The notes under the pieces: model-generated
The model's input: only the letters and a program-made list of their open reading frames with translations
Databases searched by the model: none
What the model was told of the DNA's origin: nothing
Made by a program: the position numbers and the translations under genes
From: Streptomyces hyaluromycini
Lineage (GTDB): Bacteria; Actinomycetota; Actinomycetes; Streptomycetales; Streptomycetaceae
Assembly (NCBI RefSeq): GCF_002217755.1
Contig: NZ_BCFL01000020.1
Span: 372,001-436,000 of the forward strand
Direction: 5' to 3'
Length of the DNA stretch: 64,000 bases
Part shown: positions 8,420-14,721 of the stretch, piece after piece
Layout: each line of letters starts with the position of its first letter
How positions within the stretch are numbered: position 1 is the stretch's first letter

Positions 8420-8455
8420 CTTGGTCTGTACCAGTCAAGGGTGTAGACCAGTCAA
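8420..8455 (-). promoter_or_regulatory. Chitinase promoter repeats / DasR (dre)-like sites
   Basis: On the gene's strand, ACTGGTCTACACCCTT (8452-8437) and ACTGGTACAGACCAAG (8435-8420). The second is close to the DasR consensus ACTGGTCTAGACCAST. Both also form a direct repeat (TTGACTGGT) with 17-bp spacing, like the direct repeats described in Streptomyces chitinase promoters. They lie 83-118 bp before the chitinase start codon. This predicts N-acetylglucosamine-responsive control. Confidence 0.7.
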
Positions 8456-8460
8456 CCGGG

Positions 8461-8785
8461 CATCGGTCCCCGAGCCACGGCGTCCGCAACTACGCCCGGA
8501 GACAAGGGAGCCGGGCATTCGCCGCGGCCGACTGGGGCAGGCAGCGGTCCGGCGCGGCCGCGTCGTTGCGGCAGCAAGGGTGAGCCTCAGCCACTCGCCA
8601 TGGCACAGCACCTTTCGGGCGCGACCACCACACCGCGATGCGGCAGCCGCGGACCCGACCACGCCCCCGTGGCATCACATCAGGCAGCCCCGGCCAAACA
8701 CCGGGGCGCAGCAGCGGTCGGACCTCGCCACGCCCTCGCGGCACCACAACAGCCGGCCCGGTCCGGGCCGCACCTCGACAGCAGT
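8461..8785. other. Gene-free stretch with a degenerate repeat
   Basis: About 325 bp with no credible gene on either strand. It holds two similar ~36-bp units, starting at 8652 (GACCCGACCACGCCCCCGTG...) and 8721 (GACCTCGCCACGCCCTCGCG...), 69 bp apart, each followed by GCA-CACA-CAG. Short ORFs here have poor codon structure. Confidence 0.5.
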
Positions 8786-8817
8786 CGGGCCCGGCCGCGT
8801 CGGTGCGGTCGGGCCCG
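8786..8817 (-). terminator. Terminator hairpin after the aldehyde dehydrogenase
   Basis: 13-bp arms CGGGCCCGGCCGC / GCGGTCGGGCCCG with one G-U type mismatch and a 6-base loop, 15 bp beyond the stop of the minus-strand aldehyde dehydrogenase. No U-tract, as is usual in Streptomyces. Confidence 0.6.
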
Positions 8818-8831
8818 GGGAGAGGCGGGGG

Positions 8832-10178
8832 TCAGCCGAGGGGCTTTGCGAGGATCGCCTTGCGGTGGCTGAACGTCTCCATGGAGTAGCGGCCGTGGTA
8901 GCTGCCCATGCCGCTCTCCCCCACCCCGCCGAACGGCAGGTCGGAGACGGTGAGGTGGGCGAGCGGGAGGCCGTGGCCGAGGGCGCCGGAGGAGGTCTCG
9001 GCGGCGAACCGGTCCCGGGTGCCGTCGGACTCGCTGAACACGTAGAGCGCGAGGGGCTTGTCGCGGTCGTTGACGAACCCGATCGCGCTGTCGAGGTCCG
9101 GGACGGTCACGATGGGCAGGATCGGGCCGAAGATCTCCTCCCGCATCACGGGGGACGCCGGGTCGACGTCGGCGAGCACCGTGGGCGCGATGTACTTGGC
9201 CGCACGGTCGGTACCGCCGCCGACGGCCACCCGGCCCGAGCCGAGCAGTGCGCTGAGCCGGTCGAAGTGGCGCTCGTTGACGATCCGGCCGTACTCGCCG
9301 GACTCCTTGGGCTCGCTGCCGAACAGTCCCTCGACGGCCTTGGCCAGGGCGGGCTCCAGGGCCGCGGCCGTCTCCGGGTCGGTCAGGACGTAGTCGGGGG
9401 CCACACAGGTCTGCCCGGCGTTGAGGAACTTGCCGCGCGCCAGCCGCTCCGCGACGACGGTCAGGTCGGTGTCGCGGTCGACGAACGCCGGGGACTTGCC
9501 GCCGAGTTCGAGGGCGACCGGGGTGAGGTGCTCGGCGGCGGCGCGCATCACGATCCGGCCGACCACGCCGTTGCCGGTGTAGAAGATGTGGTCGAAGCGC
9601 TCGGCGAGCAGCGCCGTGGTCTCCGGGATGCCGCCCTCGACGACGGCGACCGCCTCGGTGTCGAGGTAGGCCGGGAGCAGCCGGGCCAGTGCTGCCGAGG
9701 TCGCGGGCGCCAGCTCGCTGGGCTTGGCGACGACCGCGTTTCCGGCGGCGAGGGCGCCGGCCACGGGGGCGAGCAGCAGCTGGGCCGGGTAGTTCCACGG
9801 GGCGATGACGAGGACGACGCCGAGCGGGTCGTACTGCGTCCAGGCGGTCGCGTCGCCACCCAGGTGCTTGGGGACCGGCGCGGACTCCGGGCGCAGCCAC
9901 TCCTCCAGGTGGTCGAGGGTGTGGTCGATCTCCCGGACGGTGAAGTCGATCTCCGAACCGTAGGCCTCGCGGGTGCTCTTGCCCAGGTCCGCATGGAGGG
10001 CGGCGGCTATGTCGTCGCCGCGCTCCGTGAGCATGGCGCGCAGTCGACGGAGCTGGCCGGTGCGCCACTCGACGGGCTTGGTGCGGCCGGTACGGAAGGT
10101 GGCGCGCAGCCGGGCCACGATGTCGGCGGGCTGCTCGGGGGTGGGCTGGTTCACGGATGCCTCGCTGGTGATGCGCAC
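8832..10178 (-). CDS. Aldehyde dehydrogenase, class-3/YwdH-like
   Basis: 448 aa, shorter than the ~490-aa betaine/benzaldehyde type and close to class-3 fatty or aryl aldehyde dehydrogenases. NAD(P) site VIAPWNYPAQLLLAP and FTGNGVVGR region. The general base Glu lies in VALELGGKSPAFV, and the nucleophile is Cys258 in FLNAGQTCVAPDY. The C-terminus YHGRYSMETFSHRKAIL is characteristic of this subgroup. A second start (GTG, 8 codons in) follows GCGAGG and is an alternative. It oxidises aldehydes to acids with NAD(P)+. No partner gene suggests the substrate. Confidence 0.92.
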   Translation of the reverse strand: MRITSEASVNQPTPEQPADIVARLRATFRTGRTKPVEWRTGQLRRLRAMLTERGDDIAAALHADLGKSTREAYGSEIDFTVREIDHTLDHLEEWLRPESAPVPKHLGGDATAWTQYDPLGVVLVIAPWNYPAQLLLAPVAGALAAGNAVVAKPSELAPATSAALARLLPAYLDTEAVAVVEGGIPETTALLAERFDHIFYTGNGVVGRIVMRAAAEHLTPVALELGGKSPAFVDRDTDLTVVAERLARGKFLNAGQTCVAPDYVLTDPETAAALEPALAKAVEGLFGSEPKESGEYGRIVNERHFDRLSALLGSGRVAVGGGTDRAAKYIAPTVLADVDPASPVMREEIFGPILPIVTVPDLDSAIGFVNDRDKPLALYVFSESDGTRDRFAAETSSGALGHGLPLAHLTVSDLPFGGVGESGMGSYHGRYSMETFSHRKAILAKPLG

Positions 10179-10302
10179 GGGCCTCGGGGCCCGACTGTGG
10201 TCTTGAAGGTCTCAAACGGTCAGATGTACTTTGCAACCATTCAGGGTCCGAAGTAAATTCCGGCGTTGCGAAAGTACTGCGCTTGACGAAGATCACACCT
10301 GG

Positions 10303-11496
10303 TCAGCCGGTGAGTTCGCCCCGCCGTCGTGCGAGGTGTGCCCGTTCGGGAAGGCTGTCGGCGAGCGCGATGGCGGCGTCGTACTCCGCCACCGCCTCGG
10401 CGTCCCGGCCGAGCCGGCGCAGCAGGTCGGCGCGGACGGCGTGCAGCACGTGGTAGCCGTGCAGGCCGAGCGCGTCGACCAGCTCCAGCGCGGCGGCCGG
10501 GCCCGCGACCTCGGCGACCGCGACCGCGCGGTTCAGCGCGACGACCGGACTCGCGGCGACGGCCATGAGCTGGTCGTACAGCCGCAGGATCTGCCCCCAG
10601 TCGGTGGCCTCGGCGGTGGGTGCGTCGCTGTGCACGGCGTTGATCGCGGCCTGGATCTGGTAGGGCCCGGGGCGGTTGCGGCGCAGGCAGCGCCGGACGA
10701 GGTCCTGCCCCTCGGCGACCAGCTCCCGGTCCCACCGTCCGCGGTCCTGCTCGGGCAGCGGCACCAACTCCCCCTGTGCCGACTCCCGGGCGGGCCGCCG
10801 GGCCTCGACCAGCAGCATCAGCGCGAGCAGCCCGGCGACCTCGGGCTCGTCCGGCATCAGTTCGTACAGCAGCCGTCCCAGGCGCACGGCTTCGGCGCAC
10901 AGCGCGGGATCGCCGCCGTAGCCCTCGTTGAAGACGAGGTAGACGACGGCCAGTACCCCGTTCAGCCGGTCGGGGAGGTCGGCGTCCTTCGGGACCCGGT
11001 AGGGGATCCCCGCGTCGCGGATCTTCGCCTTGGCGCGTACCAGGCGCTGGGCGAGGGTGGGCTCGGGGACCAGGAAGGCGCGGGCGATCCGGTCCGTGCT
11101 GAGCCCCCCGAGCAGGCGCAGGGTCAGGGCGACCCGGGACTGGAGGGCGAGCGCGGGGTGACAGCAGGTGAAGATCAGCCGGAGTCGTTCGTCGCGCACG
11201 GGGCCCTCCTCGGCCGGTGCGTCGGGCGCGTACAGCCGGGCGGCCTCGGCGTGCCGGGCGTCCCGGGAGGACTCGCGGCGCAGCCGGTCGATCGCGCGGT
11301 TGCGCGCGGTGGTGATGATCCAGCCGGCCGGGCTCGGCGGCACCCCGGTGCGCGGCCAGCCGTCGAGCGCCGTGGCGAAGGCGTCCTGGACCGCCTCCTC
11401 GGCGAGGTCGATGTCGCCGAGGAAGCGGACGAGGACCGAGACCGCGCGCCCGTACTCGGCACGGAAGACGGCCTCGACGTCGGCGGCCTCCGCCAT
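10303..11496 (-). CDS. ECF-type RNA polymerase sigma factor with large C-terminal extension (YCII-linked type)
   Basis: 397 aa from MAEAADVEAVFRAEYG. Sigma region 2 covers residues ~10-75 (VLVRFLGDIDLAEEAVQDAFATALDGWPR, TTARNRAIDRLRRE) and region 4 ~115-170 (QSRVALTLRLLGGLSTDRIARAF, AQRLVRAKAKIR). About 220 residues of helical repeat follow (DUF6596/TPR-like), including NEGYGGDPALCAEAVRLGRLL. There is no anti-sigma gene; in this sigma group the C-terminal part is thought to regulate activity. Its start overlaps the YCII gene stop by one base (TGATG), so translation is coupled. The upstream ORF extension in the same frame (MGPQGR...) overlaps YCII and is not credible. Confidence 0.93.
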   Translation of the reverse strand: MAEAADVEAVFRAEYGRAVSVLVRFLGDIDLAEEAVQDAFATALDGWPRTGVPPSPAGWIITTARNRAIDRLRRESSRDARHAEAARLYAPDAPAEEGPVRDERLRLIFTCCHPALALQSRVALTLRLLGGLSTDRIARAFLVPEPTLAQRLVRAKAKIRDAGIPYRVPKDADLPDRLNGVLAVVYLVFNEGYGGDPALCAEAVRLGRLLYELMPDEPEVAGLLALMLLVEARRPARESAQGELVPLPEQDRGRWDRELVAEGQDLVRRCLRRNRPGPYQIQAAINAVHSDAPTAEATDWGQILRLYDQLMAVAASPVVALNRAVAVAEVAGPAAALELVDALGLHGYHVLHAVRADLLRRLGRDAEAVAEYDAAIALADSLPERAHLARRRGELTG

Positions 11497-11846
11497 CAGT
11501 CCTGGTCCACGAAGGGCCGTACCTCGATGGGGAGGGTGGTGGCCAGAGCGGCCTTGCGGCCCCATTCCAGGGCGGCGTCGAGGTCCTCGGCGCGGATGAG
11601 GCAGAGCCCGCCCAGGTACTCCTTGCCCTCGGCGTAGGGCCCGTCGGTGATCAGTACGTCCCCGCCCTCGGGCCGCAGCATCGTGGCCGTCTCCGGACCG
11701 TGCAGTCCGCCCGCGAAGACCCAGGCACCGGCGGCGCGCAGTTCGTCGTTGAACGCCTCGACGTCGCGCATGATCGCGGCGAGCGCGTCGGGCGAGGGCG
11801 GGGTGGCTCCGGCCGGCTGGACCACGCTGAGCAGGTAGTGCTTCAC
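11496..11846 (-). CDS. YCII-related (DGPF) protein, sigma-factor partner
   Basis: 116 aa with a GTG start 6 bp after GAGGAG. Reading begins VKHYLLSVVQPAG; the YCII ferredoxin-like fold runs through AIMRDVEAFNDELRAAGAWV and ITDGPYAEGKEYLGGLCLIRA, where DGPY is the family's hallmark. Genes of this family are very often paired with the sigma factor type encoded immediately downstream, as here (1-bp overlap). What they bind or catalyse is unproven; a role as sensor for the sigma factor is an inference. Confidence 0.92.
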   Translation of the reverse strand: MKHYLLSVVQPAGATPPSPDALAAIMRDVEAFNDELRAAGAWVFAGGLHGPETATMLRPEGGDVLITDGPYAEGKEYLGGLCLIRAEDLDAALEWGRKAALATTLPIEVRPFVDQD

Positions 11847-11865
11847 GATGTTCTCCTCGGTCGTC

Positions 11866-11889
11866 GTGAGGTGTGGCGTGAGGTGTGGC
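11866..11889. repeat. Two 12-bp tandem copies GTGAGGTGTGGC
   Basis: Two exact copies followed by a third start (GTGAG), 20 bp upstream of the YCII start codon. They would sit in the promoter or leader of the YCII-sigma unit. Function unknown. Confidence 0.5.
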
Positions 11890-11981
11890 GTGAGCTGTTC
11901 CGTGGGGTGTTCCCGCCTTCTACACGAACGGCGAGCCGCCGGATCGACACCGCACGCCGGGAAGCCGAAAGAATCTTCTCC

Positions 11982-13031
11982 ATGACCATCGCCGCGCATC
12001 CGCTCGTCGCCCGCGCCCGGGAACTCGCCGACGGGCTCCTCTCCCCCGCCGCCGAGCGCGTCGACCAGGAGGGCATCCCCCCGGGCCACATCGAGGCGGT
12101 CAAGCGCTCGGGCCTGCTGGGGGTGACCGCGCCGGTGGCGTACGGCGGCTCGGCGGCGCCCGCGTCCGTGGTGCGGGAGACGGCGGAGATCCTGGCCGGG
12201 GCGTGCTGCTCGACCTGGTTCGTGCAGACGCAGCACCAGACACCGGTGCTGACCCTGGCGGGGACGGCCCTGCCGGTGCGGGAACGCCTGCTGGGCCCGC
12301 TGGCGCGCGGTGAGCTGCTGTCGGGGGTGGCGTACGCGCATCTGCGGTCGTACCCGCGGGTCCCCGTGCGGGTACGGCGCGAGGCGGACGGGTGGCGCTT
12401 CTCCGGCACCGTGCCCTGGTACACCGGCTGGGGGCTGAACGACGTGCTGCTGCTGGCCGGGGTGACCGAGGACGACGAAGCCCTCTTCGCCTTCGTGGAG
12501 GCACGCGAGCAGCCGGGCCTGCGGCCGTCGGAGCCGATGCGCCTGGCGGCGCTCACCGCGTCCCGGACGGTGTCCCTGGAGCTGGACGACCTGCGTGTCC
12601 CGGAGGAGTCGGTCGCGCTCCGGACGCCGTACGCGCGGTGGGCGGCGGCGGACCGTCCGAAGACCCGCAACGCCAACCCGGCGGTCTTCGGGATCGCGGA
12701 GGCGGCGCTGGCGCTGGTGGAGGAGGAGTACGCGGCCGTACTGCGGTGCCGCCTGGCGGAGGTCCGCCGCCGGGCGTACGCGCTGGCCGACCATCCGGTG
12801 CCGGACGAGCACGTGGAGGAGCGGCTGGCGGTGCGGGCGGAGGCGTTCACGCTGATGCGTACGGCCACCACCGCGGCGGTGGTGACGGGTGGCGGCCGGG
12901 CGATGCTCCTGGACCACCGCGCCCAACGGCTGGCCAGGGAGGGCCTGTTCCTGCTGGTCCAGGGCCAGACGAGCGCATCACGCGCGGTGCATCTGAAGCG
13001 GCTCGCGGAGCGGCACGAGTCCGGTCGCTGA
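11982..13031 (+). CDS. Acyl-CoA dehydrogenase-family flavoprotein (monooxygenase-like)
   Basis: 349 aa from MTIAAHPLVARARELADG. It is slightly shorter than true acyl-CoA dehydrogenases (~380) and fits the group with flavin-dependent hydroxylases such as DszC/HsaA-like proteins. N-terminal helices are at ~1-100 (AVKRSGLLGVTAPVAYGG, ETAEILAGACCSTWFVQTQHQ). The beta domain is at ~105-200 (GWRFSGTVPWYTGWGLNDVLLLAG), and a C-terminal helical bundle ends with SASRAVHLKRLAERH. The usual ACAD catalytic Glu signature near the C-terminus is not evident, which favours a monooxygenase or unusual substrate. The longer ORF upstream in this frame overlaps the YCII promoter and is not used. Confidence 0.82.
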   Translation: MTIAAHPLVARARELADGLLSPAAERVDQEGIPPGHIEAVKRSGLLGVTAPVAYGGSAAPASVVRETAEILAGACCSTWFVQTQHQTPVLTLAGTALPVRERLLGPLARGELLSGVAYAHLRSYPRVPVRVRREADGWRFSGTVPWYTGWGLNDVLLLAGVTEDDEALFAFVEAREQPGLRPSEPMRLAALTASRTVSLELDDLRVPEESVALRTPYARWAAADRPKTRNANPAVFGIAEAALALVEEEYAAVLRCRLAEVRRRAYALADHPVPDEHVEERLAVRAEAFTLMRTATTAAVVTGGGRAMLLDHRAQRLAREGLFLLVQGQTSASRAVHLKRLAERHESGR

Positions 13032-13148
13032 CGGCGGCTCCGGCAGGGAAGTGCGTTGCGCATGGCACGGAGTAGTGCGTCAAGTGGAACGCTGCCTCTT
13101 GACCAGCCGACCGCCCAGGCTGGACCATGTTGCGTATAGTCCACATCG

Positions 13149-13163
13149 TTGCGCAATGCGCAT
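13149..13163. promoter_or_regulatory. Candidate IclR-type operator, purU promoter
   Basis: TTGCG-CAATG-CGCAT: the 15-bp palindrome TTGCG-N5-CGCAA with one mismatch, 12 bp before the purU start. A further GTTGCGTA lies 19 bp upstream (13129-13136), giving a direct repeat. It is one of a family of sites seen across the choline/betaine genes. Confidence 0.55.
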
Positions 13164-13175
13164 CAGGAGGATGGC

Positions 13176-14048
13176 ATGTCTCCTCGACCGCAGCCCGGCC
13201 GCGAGTTCGTCCTCACCCTGTCCTGTCCCGACCGGGCCGGTCTGGTCCACGCCGTCACCGGCTTCCTGGTCGGCCACGGCGGCAACATCCTGGAGAGTCA
13301 GCAGTTCGACGACCGGCTGGAGGACCGCTTCTTCATGCGGGTGCACTTCGACGTCCCGGACGGCGCGGTCTCGCTGGAGGAGCTGCGCACCGGTTTCGTC
13401 CCGGTCGCCGAAGAGCACCGGATCACCTGGCGGCTGAACGACGCGTCGACCCCGACCCGCACCCTCATCATGGTGTCGAAGTTCGGCCACTGCCTGAACG
13501 ACCTGCTGTTCCGCAGGTCCACGGGCGCGCTCAACATCGAGATCCCGGCGATCGTCTCCAACCACCGCGACTTCGAGTCGCTGGCCCGTACCTACGGCAT
13601 CCCCTTCCACCACATCCCGGTGACACCCGACACCAAGGCCGAGGCGGAGGCCCGGCTGCTGCGTCTGGTCGGTGAACTGGACGTCGACCTGGTGGTGCTC
13701 GCCCGGTACATGCAGATCCTCTCCGACGACCTGTGCAAGCAGCTCGACGGCCGGGCCATCAACATTCACCACTCCTTCCTGCCGAGCTTCAAGGGGGCCC
13801 GGCCGTACGTCCAGGCGCACCGGCGCGGCGTCAAGCTCGTCGGCGCCACGGCGCACTATGTGACGCCCGATCTGGACGAGGGCCCGATCATCGAGCAGGA
13901 CGTCGTCCGGGTGAGCCACTCGCACGCCCCGGACGAGCTGGTCGCGCTGGGCCGTGACGTGGAGGCCCAGGTCCTCGCCCGCGCCGTGCGGTGGCACAGC
14001 GAGAGCCGGGTGCTGGTCAACGGCCGCTGCACGGTCGTCTTCCGCTGA
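13176..14048 (+). CDS. purU: Formyltetrahydrofolate deformylase
   Basis: 290 aa; the ATG at 13176 follows AGGAGG. An N-terminal ACT domain (residues ~8-85; FVLTLSCPDRAGLVHAVTGFLV, NILESQQFDDRLEDRFFMRV) precedes a formyltransferase catalytic domain with INIHHSFLPSFKGARPY and the catalytic Asp in YVTPDLDEGPIIEQDV. The enzyme hydrolyses 10-formyl-THF to formate and THF, returning THF to the pool. Next to sarcosine and dimethylglycine oxidases, which load THF with one-carbon units, this is expected to keep free THF available. It converges with soxG across a long shared hairpin, unlike the usual soxBDAG-purU order on one strand. Confidence 0.97.
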   Translation: MSPRPQPGREFVLTLSCPDRAGLVHAVTGFLVGHGGNILESQQFDDRLEDRFFMRVHFDVPDGAVSLEELRTGFVPVAEEHRITWRLNDASTPTRTLIMVSKFGHCLNDLLFRRSTGALNIEIPAIVSNHRDFESLARTYGIPFHHIPVTPDTKAEAEARLLRLVGELDVDLVVLARYMQILSDDLCKQLDGRAINIHHSFLPSFKGARPYVQAHRRGVKLVGATAHYVTPDLDEGPIIEQDVVRVSHSHAPDELVALGRDVEAQVLARAVRWHSESRVLVNGRCTVVFR

Positions 14049-14061
14049 CAACCCTCCTCGC

Positions 14062-14116
14062 CACCACGAGCGGCGGGCCGGCACCCGCCCAGGGTGCCGG
14101 CCCGCCGTTCGTGGTG
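14062..14116. terminator. Bidirectional terminator between purU and soxG
   Basis: 25-bp arms (14062-14086 and 14092-14116; CACCACGAGCGGCGGGCC... against ...GGCCCGCCGTTCGTGGTG) with a single G-U type mismatch and a 5-base loop. It fills the whole gap between two convergent stop codons, so it serves both transcripts. Confidence 0.8.
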
Positions 14117-14118
14117 CC

Positions 14119-14721
14119 TCACACGTGTTCCACGGCCGCGTCCAGCAGCCAGTCCACCAGGTAGCCGGCGAACGACGAGCGCACCAGCACCCAGAAGCCG
14201 GCCCTGGTCTCGTCCCGTGCGACCAGGACGACCTGGGTGCGGGCCAGCGTGGTCTGGGCGCAGCGGCCGGGGCCGAAGGCACGGGGGTGCAGGTCCAGGG
14301 CGCAGCCGTGGGCGAGCAGGTCGCGGGCGCGCGGGCCGCCGACCAGGAGGGTGGTGCGCTGGGCGGAGACGTCGGTGACGGCGGCCGGTTCGTCCCCGGC
14401 GGCCGTGCGGATGCGGCGCTCCAGGTCCCGTTCGGTGCCCGGCCGGCCCACCACCAGCCATTCGTCGGGGCCGAGCCACACCGCGGTCACCTCGCCCGCG
14501 TGCACCACGGTGTCGGGTTCCAGGGGCAGTGGGAGTCCGAGGGCCGGTCCCACGGCGTCCGCCGCCGGGCTCTTGGCGTCGAGGCGGACGTTCACCTGGG
14601 CCAGGAAGGGGAGTTCGGCCAGGCGGAGCGCGCCCTTGGAGGAGCGGGTCACGGCGGCCAGGCGGGGCGCGGCGTCGGCCAGGGGGCTGCGCGGCCGTGC
14701 GGTCGGGGCGGTGTCAGCCAT
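14119..14721 (-). CDS. soxG: Sarcosine oxidase gamma subunit
   Basis: 200 aa, the usual length. It has the GcvT-like gamma fold: LAELPFLAQVNVRLDAKSP, AVWLGPDEWLVVGRPG, AAVTDVSAQRTTLLVGGPRARDLLAHGCALDLHPRAF and FWVLVRSSFAGYLVDWLLDA are all standard SoxG signatures. It is the last gene of the sox unit and overlaps the alpha stop by 8 bp. Gamma has no cofactor and completes the heterotetramer that oxidises sarcosine to glycine while passing the methyl carbon to THF. Confidence 0.95.
   Translation of the reverse strand: MADTAPTARPRSPLADAAPRLAAVTRSSKGALRLAELPFLAQVNVRLDAKSPAADAVGPALGLPLPLEPDTVVHAGEVTAVWLGPDEWLVVGRPGTERDLERRIRTAAGDEPAAVTDVSAQRTTLLVGGPRARDLLAHGCALDLHPRAFGPGRCAQTTLARTQVVLVARDETRAGFWVLVRSSFAGYLVDWLLDAAVEHV

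Noticed and set aside
10262..10285. GTTGCG-type half-site upstream of the class-3 aldehyde dehydrogenase as a member of the choline regulon
   Set aside because: Only one half matches; the partner half at N5 is absent (TTGCG-AAAGT-ACTGC).
13129..13155. 19-bp-spaced direct repeats as an AraC/GbdR-type operator
   Set aside because: Kept only as a secondary observation: no AraC-family gene is in the window, spacing is not kept at the phosphatase site (18 bp), and the palindrome explains the best sites more simply.
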